DNA of 64,000 bases from UBA7455 sp026713185 (GTDB lineage Bacteria; Pseudomonadota; Gammaproteobacteria; Pseudomonadales; Azotimanducaceae). Made by a program: the position numbers and the translations under genes. Below the pieces are notes generated by a model. It saw only the letters and a list, made by a program, of their open reading frames with translations, was not told the DNA's origin and did no database searches. The DNA lies in contig OY762456.1 of NCBI GenBank assembly GCA_963665785.1, positions 310,001 to 374,000 on the forward strand, read 5' to 3'. Positions 17,167 through 25,437 of the stretch are shown in pieces. The first letter of the stretch is position 1; each line of letters begins with the position of its first letter.

Positions 17167-18228
17167 TCAAGCCGCCTTCCCCAGATGGTTGCTATCAAAG
17201 GTAACCGCTTTGGCCAGTATCGCCCAGGCGGCGCGTGCATTCTTATTTGCCAGCGCTATCGTCGCAATGTTTCTGCCGCGTCGGGACTCGACCTCAAGCG
17301 CCCAGCGGCTGCGCCGGTTATCGTGCCGCCCCGCGGCACGTAGCGCCGCCCGCGCACCGTGAATGAGCAAGTAGCGTATATAACGATCTCCTATAAGACT
17401 GCGTAAGCTGTCGTTTGCTTTACGTTTACTGATGCCGAGCCGCTCTCCCGTCGAATACTGCCGTGGTACCAGGCCAAGCCAGGCACTGAGTTCCCGACCA
17501 TTACGGAACGCCGCCGCATCCCCGACTGCCGCTACCAGAGCCGTGGCGGTTAACGGGCTAATGCCCGGTATCGCCTGCAGTCGTTGGCAGGCCGGTTCCG
17601 CCTGGCTGATCGCTACAATCTGTGCATCGAACTGCTTAACCCGCTCGTCCAGACGGCGCAACTCCTCTCCCAGATCCCGCAGCAGTACCCGTCCATTGAA
17701 CGGCAATTCATTCTCCGCATCCTCCACAATACCGGCCAAACGCCGTCGCAGTACAGCAACTCCCTTGGGTGACTCAATGCCGTACTCCAACAGGAAGCCG
17801 TGTAGCTGATTACAGTGTGCCGTGCGCTCCTTCACCGCCAACTGCCGCGCCCGATGCACCTGCTGGAGATGCTGTTGCTCGACTGACTTCACCCCAACGA
17901 ACCGCATGCCCGGACGGCTCGACGCCTCGACGATCCCGTCCGCGTCGTTGACGTCGTTCTTGTTGGCGTTGGTGTACGGCGCTACCTTGTGTGGGCTCAT
18001 TATCAAGACCTTGTGACCCAGGTGCAGCGCCAGCCGTGCCCAGTGATGAGCACTGCCACAGGCTTCCATCGCCACCAGGCAGCCCGGCGGCAGCAGGGTC
18101 AGGTAAGAGTGCAGCCCCGCCCGGCGGAAGCGCTTGCGCGCCACCACTGCGCCAGCTTCATCTACCGCCGTGACATGGAAAACTGTCTTTGCCAAATCAA
18201 TACCTACTCGTTTAATATCAAAAAGCAT
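17167..18228 (-). CDS. IS110-family transposase (RNA-guided recombinase type)
   Basis: 353 residues and intact. The N-terminal DEDD RuvC-like domain shows GIDLAKTVFHV, VAMEACGSAHHW and NDVNDADGI, giving the acidic residues. The C-terminal Transposase_20 domain contains PGISPLTATALVAAVGD and the serine-bearing FRNGRELSAWLGLVPRQ. IS110 enzymes act with a structured bridge RNA and leave no standard target duplication. The start codon lies inside the 31-base repeat at 18221-18251, so the first residues (MLFDIK) may have been supplied by it. Confidence 0.93.
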   Translation of the reverse strand: MLFDIKRVGIDLAKTVFHVTAVDEAGAVVARKRFRRAGLHSYLTLLPPGCLVAMEACGSAHHWARLALHLGHKVLIMSPHKVAPYTNANKNDVNDADGIVEASSRPGMRFVGVKSVEQQHLQQVHRARQLAVKERTAHCNQLHGFLLEYGIESPKGVAVLRRRLAGIVEDAENELPFNGRVLLRDLGEELRRLDERVKQFDAQIVAISQAEPACQRLQAIPGISPLTATALVAAVGDAAAFRNGRELSAWLGLVPRQYSTGERLGISKRKANDSLRSLIGDRYIRYLLIHGARAALRAAGRHDNRRSRWALEVESRRGRNIATIALANKNARAAWAILAKAVTFDSNHLGKAA

Positions 18229-18251
18229 GCGACAGCTTGCGCAGTCTTGTA
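18221..18251 (-). repeat. 31-bp palindromic repeat, copy C
   Basis: Read on the minus strand it begins tacaagactgcgcaagctgt and runs through the IS110 ATG. It pairs as an inverted repeat with 17029-17059 and is close to the copy at 20033-20063. The core gacagc/gctgtc-type dyad is the same in three of the four copies. Confidence 0.8.
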
Positions 18252-18947
18252 CATGGTTCGCTCCGTGTTATTGAAAGAAACGCTTATTCTGGCCTACGAG
18301 GCCGTGCGAATGAAGCGGGGCGGACCATTCCATCAAATGAACACCCCAAAGCCATCTGCTGTGGGTCGGACAAATTGTGTGTTCTTAAACCTGGTAGCAG
18401 GCGCCAAATCACTGCAAGGACTATAATAGTAAGCACTTACTTTTCTTTCAGCCTTTGCTGGGTAGGGGCTGTTTATAGTTAGCCTGGTTGTTAATTCTGA
18501 TTTCCAGTGGCTGATAACACGTCCATATTACTCAATACTGGCGATGGTCTGTTCTTTCAGAGCCTTCAGCGGGCCAAAAAACTCGCCCTGCCGCTGTCGC
18601 GCAACAACAGGCCGGCTTACCTGGATTTACTTCGTCATGTTTGATGAGAGCAGGGGCGTCCATTCCCATCCAGAAGTGAGCCTGAACGGAGCAGGTTGAA
18701 ACGCTCCTCCAGGGAGTCCGGGATCCGTTAATGTGAACTAAGATGTTGTGCTGAATGCGCTCGGGAATCAAGCCCTCCCTTCCCCATTTTCTTTTTTTTT
18801 ATTTTTATTCTTCCCTTCAGTGACGCGGTCGGCCAGAGGCCGAAACGCACACGCCATCCAGCAGCACCGAGGCCGGGATGTCCGCGACTGGGGATGGCCA
18901 TCCGCGCCAAGAGGTCCGTCAGGCAGGACCGTGCCTTCCTCTGGCGT
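18252..18947. other. non-coding stretch between the IS110 and DDE elements
   Basis: About 700 bases without a supportable gene. The left part is the upstream side of the IS110 gene. The middle (18559-18650) is a copy of the segment just before the subtilase gene. The right part, from about 18800, is G+C-rich and presumably belongs to the DDE element's end. A pure-pyrimidine T/C run lies near 18787-18805. Confidence 0.6.
18559..18650 (+). repeat. about 90-bp direct repeat, copy 1
   Basis: Matches 20971-21060 over its whole length with a few substitutions and small gaps; shared blocks include ccctgccgctgtcgc and aggccggcttacctgg. In the other copy the segment ends in the subtilase start codon. 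Here the similarity stops after ATGAGAG and no gene follows, so this is a detached copy. Confidence 0.8.
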
Positions 18948-20267
18948 TCAGGCCGCCGACTGATCGCGGCGCGCGATTTCTCGGAACAACTCGTCGCGGG
19001 TCTCGTTGACGGTTTTGGCCATGCTGAAGCTGTCGGTGGCCAGCGCGAGTCGGTCGAGTTGCTCGAAGGTGACGCCGTCACACAGGTACTGCTCGGCCTG
19101 GGCAAGTGACTTCAATTTCTGATACGGGGTGGTGACGTTCTCGTAGCGGTAAACCTTGCGGACGCGGCCCTTCTCGTCGGTCTCGTCGACCGGGAACTGG
19201 CAAGGCCGATGGTAGTTGACGAACGGCGCCAGCAAGTCCTTGAGGAAGTCGTTGACCAGCGCCGCGTGGTGGCGCGGGATGTGGCTGTGGCCGAGGTAGT
19301 GGCGCACCACCGAGGCGTTTTTGCTCTCCACCAGCGCGTTGTCGTTGCTGTGTCGTGGGCGGGATTTGGTGAACTCCTTGATGTGCAGATTGTGCAGCAG
19401 TTTGGCGACCTGTCGATTGATGTACTCAGAGCCATTGTCCGCGTGGAAGCCATTGATGACAAAAGGAAATGCTGCGATCAGGCCGCGCAAGGTCGGCACC
19501 ATGAAACGCTCGGATATCGACTCTACGGCGGCCACGAACTGGTACTGGGTGACCGCATCAACCTGAGAGATAGCGACAGCTATCGCTGTCTTGTAGTTGA
19601 TCTGGTAGAGGCCCTTGGTGCCGTTCAGGTCGCCTTGGTGAACCGAATCAACTCGCAAGAAACCGGGCTGGCCCCCGGGGTGGGGCTTGCGCCGCTCGCC
19701 GATGGCCACTGCCACTGGCTGGGTTTTGGTTATCGGATTGCAGCGCCGCAGGTAGGTATCGGACTGCCGCAGCCGGTACAGATGACCATGCGACAAGCCG
19801 GCCAGTCGCTCGAAACGGCGGTCCTCAAAGACCTCGTATTGCCGCTGCATGAAACGTCGGGCACGAGCGCTGCACGGCCAGCCGAGGGTCTCGTCCAACG
19901 CCGCGAGCAGGCGGATGTCGGCAGCGGTGTAACGCCGCCGGAACGGTTTGCCGGGCCCGCAGCGGTGGTCCTTGATCTTCCCGGTCTGGCGATACTGCCG
20001 GGTCAGTCGCGTGATCTGCGCCCGCGATAGCCCAAAGCAAGCGACAGCTTGCGCTGTCTTGTAGGTGATTTTGGCCGCAAAGTGGCGCACCAAACCCTTG
20101 TCAGGCCGAGACAGGTTGAGATAGTGCAGCCGGACCAAGAGCCGCCGGACGCCATCATAGGCGTCACTGCGGCTGGTGAGTTGGAAGTCGACCAACGCGT
20201 TGCCAGCCATGAATTCGCGGACCTCTTCGGGGGTCTGCAACCGTTCTAAATCGAGTTTCAAGATCAT
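18948..20267 (-). CDS. DDE (rve-type) transposase with two in-frame palindromic insertions
   Basis: 439 residues. A helix-turn-helix region reading FGLSRAQITRLTRQY is followed by an integrase core with the DDE residues in LRVDSVHQGD, FHADNGSEYIN and NALVESKNAS. It resembles the integrase-core proteins often found alone as short insertion sequences. Two near-identical peptides, YKTAQAVA (near residue 70) and YKTAIAVA (near residue 225), are encoded by copies of the palindromic repeat and interrupt otherwise family-like stretches (KIT..GLSRAQ and QIN..VDAVTQ), each adding about ten residues. Whether the enzyme still works is unknown. Confidence 0.88.
   Translation of the reverse strand: MILKLDLERLQTPEEVREFMAGNALVDFQLTSRSDAYDGVRRLLVRLHYLNLSRPDKGLVRHFAAKITYKTAQAVACFGLSRAQITRLTRQYRQTGKIKDHRCGPGKPFRRRYTAADIRLLAALDETLGWPCSARARRFMQRQYEVFEDRRFERLAGLSHGHLYRLRQSDTYLRRCNPITKTQPVAVAIGERRKPHPGGQPGFLRVDSVHQGDLNGTKGLYQINYKTAIAVAISQVDAVTQYQFVAAVESISERFMVPTLRGLIAAFPFVINGFHADNGSEYINRQVAKLLHNLHIKEFTKSRPRHSNDNALVESKNASVVRHYLGHSHIPRHHAALVNDFLKDLLAPFVNYHRPCQFPVDETDEKGRVRKVYRYENVTTPYQKLKSLAQAEQYLCDGVTFEQLDRLALATDSFSMAKTVNETRDELFREIARRDQSAA
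19565..19595 (-). repeat. 31-bp palindromic repeat, copy B, inside the DDE gene
   Basis: Minus-strand sequence starts tacaagacagcgatagctgt and encodes YKTAIAVAIS. It is the most diverged copy in its second half but keeps the gacagcgatagctgtc dyad. Confidence 0.7.
20033..20063 (-). repeat. 31-bp palindromic repeat, copy A, inside the DDE gene
   Basis: Minus-strand sequence starts tacaagacagcgcaagctgt and encodes YKTAQAVACF. It is very close to copy C (18221-18251), which lies in untranslated sequence before the IS110 gene. Confidence 0.8.
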
Positions 20268-20293
20268 CCTCCAATGATCCCAAATTTCTCCCT

Positions 20294-20351
20294 TTCAGGC
20301 TCGTTTCTCGTGGGAATCACGCCGCTCGTTCAGGCTCACTTGTCGTGGGAA
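20294..20351 (+). repeat. tandem end repeats upstream of the DDE transposase
   Basis: Two 23-base units (20294-20316 and 20329-20351), ttcaggctc...gtgggaa, differ at three positions and are spaced 35 bases apart. They lie just 5' of the transposase start and are likely transposase-binding sites at that end of the element. I did not find matching units at the other end. Confidence 0.6.
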
Positions 20352-20402
20352 CAGACGAGGGGTTGTTGACGGGTGGATATCAGTGCGAGAATAGTCAAAA
20401 TA

Positions 20403-20430
20403 AAACCAGCAAGTCTGTGTATGAGCAGAA
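20403..20430 (+). repeat. short direct repeat bordering the protease module, left copy
   Basis: aaaccagcaagtctgtgtat followed by gagcagaa. The partner at 23593-23629 reads aaaccagcaagtcag, then an extra tggaagtc, then tgtgtaagagcagc. The pair brackets the propeptide and subtilase genes. The left copy contains the probable start codon of the first gene. Confidence 0.6.
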
Positions 20431-20972
20431 ATAGTAGAAATTTGCTGATCTTTCCCTTCTTCTGGCTGGGATCAGTTTTTTGCCTGGCGCTCAGCCATGC
20501 ACAGGAGCCAGAGGCGCCGTTAGTGCTGCAGGCGCCAACCGGTGAGGGGCAGATGTTCGTGATGGCTGTCGGAGAAAGGTCAACAGGCGAGACGCTTATT
20601 GAAGATGTGCGCCTCAGCGTTGGCGTAGAAGATGGACTTCAGATATTTAAAGCCTACCACCGTGGCCGGACGTATACTGCCCATGCCGCTCTTGACGGAC
20701 CCACTCGGCACCTTGCGTTTGATCCTAAACAGGGCCGGTTCCGTGAAATATTGTCTAGCGTGCGGATTGAACTTGAAGACTACGGTCAATTCGAGAAAGT
20801 TGTTCAAGCCGTTGGCGGTACCGGTGGCAAAGTATACGCACAGCTTGGCTTCGCCCATGTAAGGTTGCCGGATTCGGTAAATCCAGCAGAGGTCATCAGT
20901 TCTCTCGATTCTATGCCAGGTGTCAAAAGCGCACGCCTGCAATTGAGGGGGCCGATCTATGTTCCCATGTAG
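20421..20972 (+). CDS. exported protein resembling a stand-alone subtilase propeptide
   Basis: ATG 20421 gives 183 residues; GTG 20373 is an upstream alternative. A signal peptide (about 1-28, ending LALSHAQ) precedes the mature protein. The C-terminal part, with VYAQLGFAHVRLPDSVNP and SSLDSMPGVKSARLQLRGP, has the pattern of S8 protease propeptides (I9/fervidolysin type), which fold the protease and inhibit it. The subtilase gene follows 75 bases later and itself lacks such a domain. I infer a separately encoded chaperone/inhibitor; no enzyme motif is visible. Confidence 0.7.
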   Translation: MSRNSRNLLIFPFFWLGSVFCLALSHAQEPEAPLVLQAPTGEGQMFVMAVGERSTGETLIEDVRLSVGVEDGLQIFKAYHRGRTYTAHAALDGPTRHLAFDPKQGRFREILSSVRIELEDYGQFEKVVQAVGGTGGKVYAQLGFAHVRLPDSVNPAEVISSLDSMPGVKSARLQLRGPIYVPM

Positions 20973-21060
20973 AGCCTTCAGCGGGCCAGAATCTGCCCTG
21001 CCGCTGTCGCGGAGCAAACAGGCCGGCTTACCTGGATTTTCTTCGTCATGTTTATGAGAG
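20971..21060 (+). repeat. about 90-bp direct repeat, copy 2, ahead of the subtilase
   Basis: Begins in the stop codon of the propeptide-like gene and ends in the first codons of the subtilase, so it fills the whole gap between them. Copy 1 is at 18559-18650. It may carry the translation signals of the protease or be the scar of an insertion. Confidence 0.8.
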
Positions 21061-23585
21061 TCATCACATTCGCATTTATTGCCGGACTGCCTGCATTGCT
21101 GCTGTCCGCCTGTGGTGGTGGCGGTGGCGGCGACTCTGGTCCCCCTCCTCCACCGCCGGAACCACCGGCCTCTGTTACCATAGAAGCTGGTTCACAAAGC
21201 GTGTCCGAATGGGATGATCGGACGCCAGTCGACATCACTCTCAACCTGGACAGGACTGTAGCCGGATCTCTGACGGTCAGACTTGGCGCCTCCGGCACGG
21301 CGACACAGGGTGGCGATTTTGATCTGGCAGATACGGAGATTGTCATTCCCGGCGGAAGCACCAGTGGCAAAACCACAATCACGCCAATCAGGGACTTTGA
21401 AGAAGAAGGTGACGAAAGCGTCACGATCAGCATTGATTCGGTGACTGGTAATGGGAACACAGGAGCAACCTCGTCGGTTAGCCTCGACCTGGTTGATCAG
21501 GGTGCTCTCTTCGCTGATGCCAAAGAAAATTTATACGCGGAACTCTTCGCCAATCTCATCACCTATGATATCACTGAAGATTCTATTTCGTTTTTAACCG
21601 GCGCATTTAACCTGGGCGTTGTATCGTCATCCGGAACAAGGCTATCCCTCAGGATCTCTTCTCACAGCGACTTCAGCGATCCAGAATTGATAAGTTCAGG
21701 CGAAGTTCCACCACTCGAACCAGACGGCGACTCCATTTATTACGTACATACCATCACAAGGGATCAACTTTCGGGACCTGGAAACTACTACGCCCTTCTG
21801 ATTGTTGATGAAGTTGAGGAAGAAATACCTGAAAGCCGCTTCGGAAACTATGATTTCAGCGGATTCACCATTGGCGATGACCGACTGGTGCTTAGTACCT
21901 GTAAAGATTTTGGAAGAAATTCCTCCCCCGGTCAGGAGGACCCACTACTGGCCGAACAGTGGCATCTAGAAAATACCGGCCAATCCGCCTATGCGAATAC
22001 CGGTGGTGAAGCGGGAGAAGACCTTGGTATGAGCACCGCCCTTGCCCAGGGGCCAACCGGTACCGGTGTGCAGGTGGCCGTTGTGGATACGGGCCTTGAA
22101 ATATGTCATCCGGACCTGTCGGACAATGTTGAAGCTGGCGCCTCCTATAACTTCAATACCCGCACGAACTTTCGTACCGGCGCCATGTTTTGGGCAAATT
22201 CAGTTGAATTGGACCCGTTTAATCCAGGCACATTGGGCGACCACGGCACCAGCGTTGCAGGCATCATCGCGGCATCTGCGAACAATGGTATTGGTGGACG
22301 CGGTGTGGCCCCTAAGGCTAGACTTCGAGGGTATAATTTTTTGAACGACATCCAATTTTCATCAGCACATTTTGATTCTCTGGGTGCGAGTGACCAAAAT
22401 CCGGATTCAACCGATGCTCATATCTTCAATATGAGCTATGGAACGTTAGGTAGCGAATCCAATGTCGGGCTGGACTTGAGAGCAGTATTGCGTAATGGCG
22501 TAACCAATCTACGCTCGGATCGCGGCGCGGTCTATGTCAAGGCCGCAGGTAATGCATTCAATGCATGCAGTTCGCTGGTGCGTTACGACGCCGGGACAGA
22601 TTACGACGTCAATCGTGAAATCGGATGTGTCTCCAGCAATGGGGACCCAACCAATAATCTCCCCTATGTGCTTGCCATTGGTGGCTTCAGTGCCAACGGC
22701 AAGCGATCGAGCTACTCGTCAACCGGAGCGAATCTTTGGGTCAGCGCACCTGCAGGTCAATACGGTCGCGAGAATCCGGCCATCATTACCACCGATCAGA
22801 TGGAAAGTGATCGCGGATATGATGCCTTAACAGGAGTTGGTTTACCCGTTGGCGCCACTGAAAACGCAGATGGAGACTACGTGAGCACTTTCAACGGGAC
22901 ATCGTCGGCGGCGCCCAATACCTCTGGCGCCATCGCCCTGCTGCTTGAAGCCGCACCCGAACTCACCTGGCGTGATGTCAAATATATTCTTGCCAAAACG
23001 GCACGCCAGATTGACCCGGACATCCCTCCGGTACGGATTGCGTTCGGCGGTGAGGCTGCCGTCCTGAGGCATGGATGGATCACCAATGCCGCAGGATATC
23101 ACTTTCACAACTGGTATGGTTTTGGCGCTGTTGCCGTGGATGAGGCACTGGCTCTGGCAGGCGCCCATACCCCGGATAGCCTTGGTGCTTTCACCGAGAC
23201 CGAATCATTCCAGCAAACTGAGTCTGCCAGCATTCCAGATAATAATGGCCTGGGCGTGACACAGACGCTCAATATCGACGAGTTGAGTGAAAGCGCCACT
23301 ATCGAATCGGTACGACTCCACATCTCGGTAACGCATCCATTCACCAATGACCTCGGAGTCTATCTTATTTCACCATCCGGCACCGAGAGCATCCTGAATC
23401 CGGTTTTCAACGAAATACTGGTTGGTAACGAGGACCTCGACTGGAACCTGCTCAGTAATGCCTTCTATGGCGAATCACCACAGGGTGAGTGGAAACTGAA
23501 AGTGATTGACGCGGCGCCCGGTGATTCCGGGACCCTCGATTCCTGGTCCCTTAAGTTCTATCTCGGCGAGCATCCAGCAAGTTAG
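21048..23585 (+). CDS. kexin-like S8 serine protease, lipoprotein with Calx-beta and P domains
   Basis: 845 residues. A lipobox (LPALLLSAC) anchors it to a membrane, followed by a G- and P-rich linker. A Calx-beta domain (about 45-145) and an unassigned domain precede the subtilisin domain (about 300-720). The triad is Asp in VAVVDTGLEICHPDL, His in GDHGTSVAGII and Ser in NGTSSAAPNTSG, with the oxyanion Asn in KAAGNAF. A proprotein-convertase P domain closes the protein (about 735-840). No inhibitor I9 propeptide is seen inside it; the preceding gene may supply one. Start ATG 21048 or 21054. The surface location suggests a role in protein degradation or processing. Confidence 0.9.
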   Translation: MFMRVITFAFIAGLPALLLSACGGGGGGDSGPPPPPPEPPASVTIEAGSQSVSEWDDRTPVDITLNLDRTVAGSLTVRLGASGTATQGGDFDLADTEIVIPGGSTSGKTTITPIRDFEEEGDESVTISIDSVTGNGNTGATSSVSLDLVDQGALFADAKENLYAELFANLITYDITEDSISFLTGAFNLGVVSSSGTRLSLRISSHSDFSDPELISSGEVPPLEPDGDSIYYVHTITRDQLSGPGNYYALLIVDEVEEEIPESRFGNYDFSGFTIGDDRLVLSTCKDFGRNSSPGQEDPLLAEQWHLENTGQSAYANTGGEAGEDLGMSTALAQGPTGTGVQVAVVDTGLEICHPDLSDNVEAGASYNFNTRTNFRTGAMFWANSVELDPFNPGTLGDHGTSVAGIIAASANNGIGGRGVAPKARLRGYNFLNDIQFSSAHFDSLGASDQNPDSTDAHIFNMSYGTLGSESNVGLDLRAVLRNGVTNLRSDRGAVYVKAAGNAFNACSSLVRYDAGTDYDVNREIGCVSSNGDPTNNLPYVLAIGGFSANGKRSSYSSTGANLWVSAPAGQYGRENPAIITTDQMESDRGYDALTGVGLPVGATENADGDYVSTFNGTSSAAPNTSGAIALLLEAAPELTWRDVKYILAKTARQIDPDIPPVRIAFGGEAAVLRHGWITNAAGYHFHNWYGFGAVAVDEALALAGAHTPDSLGAFTETESFQQTESASIPDNNGLGVTQTLNIDELSESATIESVRLHISVTHPFTNDLGVYLISPSGTESILNPVFNEILVGNEDLDWNLLSNAFYGESPQGEWKLKVIDAAPGDSGTLDSWSLKFYLGEHPAS

Positions 23586-23592
23586 TCCATAA

Positions 23593-23629
23593 AAAACCAG
23601 CAAGTCAGTGGAAGTCTGTGTAAGAGCAG
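23593..23629 (+). repeat. short direct repeat bordering the protease module, right copy
   Basis: Partner of 20403-20430; it lies just after the subtilase stop and has an eight-base insertion relative to the left copy. Confidence 0.55.
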
Positions 23630-23820
23630 CAGTCAAAGAAAATCGTCATACGGGCTTTTTACTGTTTGAATCAGTCTATGTATTTGGTAGAATTCGATAT
23701 GGCGACCCTGCAGACATTCAGTGTTTATCCCAAGATACTCCGATGCCTCCTGCCGGGTACTTCCCGCCATAATCCATATTCATCCAAATCACGATCGGCA
23801 TATGCCCGATGGAGAATGTA

Positions 23821-25356
23821 ATGGCGAAAATATTTAAAGACCCATCACGAACTTTCAGTGAATTCCTGTTGATTCCGAGGTTGACCCGTAAAGGGCAGCG
23901 ACCGGAAAGAGTGGATTTGTCAACTCCCTTATCCGCGATAGAACAGAACCAACTTCCACGTTTTAAAGTCAATATTCCAGTCGTTTCTGCGTGTATGCAG
24001 TCGGTGAGCGGTACACGCTTGTCGGTGGCCTTGGCCAGACAGGGTGGCCTTGGTTTCATCTATTGTTCCCAGCCCATAGAAGAGCAAGCGGATATGGTAC
24101 GGCAAGTAAAGGCGCATAAGGCGGGTTTTGTCACCAGCGATTCCAATATTACGGAAGAGACTACTTTGCGAGAGGTGATTTCCCTGATGGAACGAACCGG
24201 ACATTCCACCGTTCCGGTGACCAGTGACGGCAGTGCAAACGGTAAATTGAAGGGGTTGATCACAGACCAGGACTTCTGGGAATTTGAAGATGACCTGGAT
24301 AACAAGGTCAAGCAACACATGACACCTGTAAAGGATGTCATTTATGGTGAGGACGGGATTTCTCTACGGGAAGCCAATAAATCGCTGCACCGCCATAAAA
24401 AGGACTGCCTGCCCATACTGGATCGTTCCGGCAATCTGGTTGCACTGGTTTTCAAAAAAGACTACGTGGATCATCGACGGCATCCACTGGAATTGCTGGA
24501 TGATTCCAAGCGACTGTGTGTTGGTGCGGCAGTCAACACATATGATTTTGTTGATCGGGTACCAGCGTTGATCTCCGCGGGCGCTGATGTGTTGTGTTTT
24601 GATTCTTCCGACGGTTTCAACGAATACCAGATGGAAGGGTTGCAGTGGATCAGGAAACATTTCGGAAATGAGATTGTATTGGGTGGAGGTAATGTGATCT
24701 CCGCGGAGGGATTTGATTATCTTGTGAAAAATGAACTGGTGGATTTTGTCAAAGTTGGCATTGGTGGAGGGTCCATCTGCATTACGCGTGAACAGAAAGG
24801 CATCGGACGTGGCCAGGCTTCGGCGTTGCTTGATATTGTTGAACGCCGGGATGCTTGGTTTAATGAGACCGGGCGGTATATTCCGATTTGCTCAGATGGT
24901 GGACTGGCTATTGATACCCAGATTATCGTCGCCCTGGCCATGGGAGCAGACTTTGTCATGATGGGTCGGTACTTTGCCATGACAGATGAAAGTCCAACGC
25001 CAAAAACCACAATCAATGGTCAGATGTATAAGCCCTATTGGGGGGAAGGCACCAGGCGTGCCCGGAACTGGCAACGGTACAACGAAGGTGTGGAATCCCG
25101 GAAAATGATGTTTGAAGAGGGCGTCGATGCTTACGTCCCCCTGGTCGGACCATTGTCCGAAGTACTTGAGTCAACCCTGGACAAGCTACGCAGCACGATG
25201 GTGAATGTCGGCTCTGACTCACTCTCGGAGTTCCGGGAGCAGGCAATCCTGACCATGGTTTCTGAACAATCGGTGATTGAGGCAGGGACTTCCAACGTGT
25301 TTCAGTTCTCACCCAATCGGATTCTTGAGCCCCCTGAATGGGGTAATCCGGGTTAG
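23821..25356 (+). CDS. IMP dehydrogenase/GMP reductase family enzyme with CBS domains
   Basis: 511 residues from ATG 23821, which has GGAGA upstream; ATG 23809 is in frame. A TIM barrel is interrupted by two CBS domains (about 95-220). The catalytic loop is GIGGGSICITREQKG, with the nucleophile Cys and the following Thr two residues on, where classic IMPDH has GPGSICTTR. The Arg-Tyr pair of the mobile flap appears in NWQRYNEG. It is more distant from housekeeping GuaB than usual and has no guaA neighbour, so it is probably a paralogue. IMPDH activity fits the retained Arg-Tyr; a CBS-containing GMP reductase (GuaB1-like) is the alternative. Confidence 0.8.
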   Translation: MAKIFKDPSRTFSEFLLIPRLTRKGQRPERVDLSTPLSAIEQNQLPRFKVNIPVVSACMQSVSGTRLSVALARQGGLGFIYCSQPIEEQADMVRQVKAHKAGFVTSDSNITEETTLREVISLMERTGHSTVPVTSDGSANGKLKGLITDQDFWEFEDDLDNKVKQHMTPVKDVIYGEDGISLREANKSLHRHKKDCLPILDRSGNLVALVFKKDYVDHRRHPLELLDDSKRLCVGAAVNTYDFVDRVPALISAGADVLCFDSSDGFNEYQMEGLQWIRKHFGNEIVLGGGNVISAEGFDYLVKNELVDFVKVGIGGGSICITREQKGIGRGQASALLDIVERRDAWFNETGRYIPICSDGGLAIDTQIIVALAMGADFVMMGRYFAMTDESPTPKTTINGQMYKPYWGEGTRRARNWQRYNEGVESRKMMFEEGVDAYVPLVGPLSEVLESTLDKLRSTMVNVGSDSLSEFREQAILTMVSEQSVIEAGTSNVFQFSPNRILEPPEWGNPG

Positions 25357-25437
25357 AGATTCTACAGTAGTGAGTTACAATTGCGCCTCCTTGCAAGTTG
25401 AGAGATTTTTAAAGTGTTACAGTCGGGATGTACATTC

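Larger units (their letters stand above)
17029..18251 (-). mobile_element. IS110/IS1111-family insertion sequence (extent inferred)
   Basis: A complete IS110-type transposase gene lies inside an inverted pair of 31-base sequences (17029-17059 and 18221-18251) that match at 29 positions. The IS1111 subgroup carries such subterminal inverted repeats, so these may mark its ends, giving an element of about 1.2 kb. However, related copies of the 31-base motif also lie inside the neighbouring DDE gene, so the pair could be a separate dispersed repeat. The exact termini are not defined by the sequence alone. Confidence 0.6.

Noticed and set aside
16565..17362. 265-residue plus-strand frame at the left of the IS110 element
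   Set aside because: It runs into the IS110 gene antisense and has no recognisable domain; probably chance openness in G+C-rich DNA.
19209..20030. 273-residue plus-strand frame opposite the DDE transposase
   Set aside because: Low-complexity Val/Arg-rich product; the DDE residues are on the minus strand.
17029..20063. CRISPR array reading of the four 31-bp repeats
   Set aside because: The copies are irregularly spaced, in both orientations and partly inside genes; no cas genes are present.
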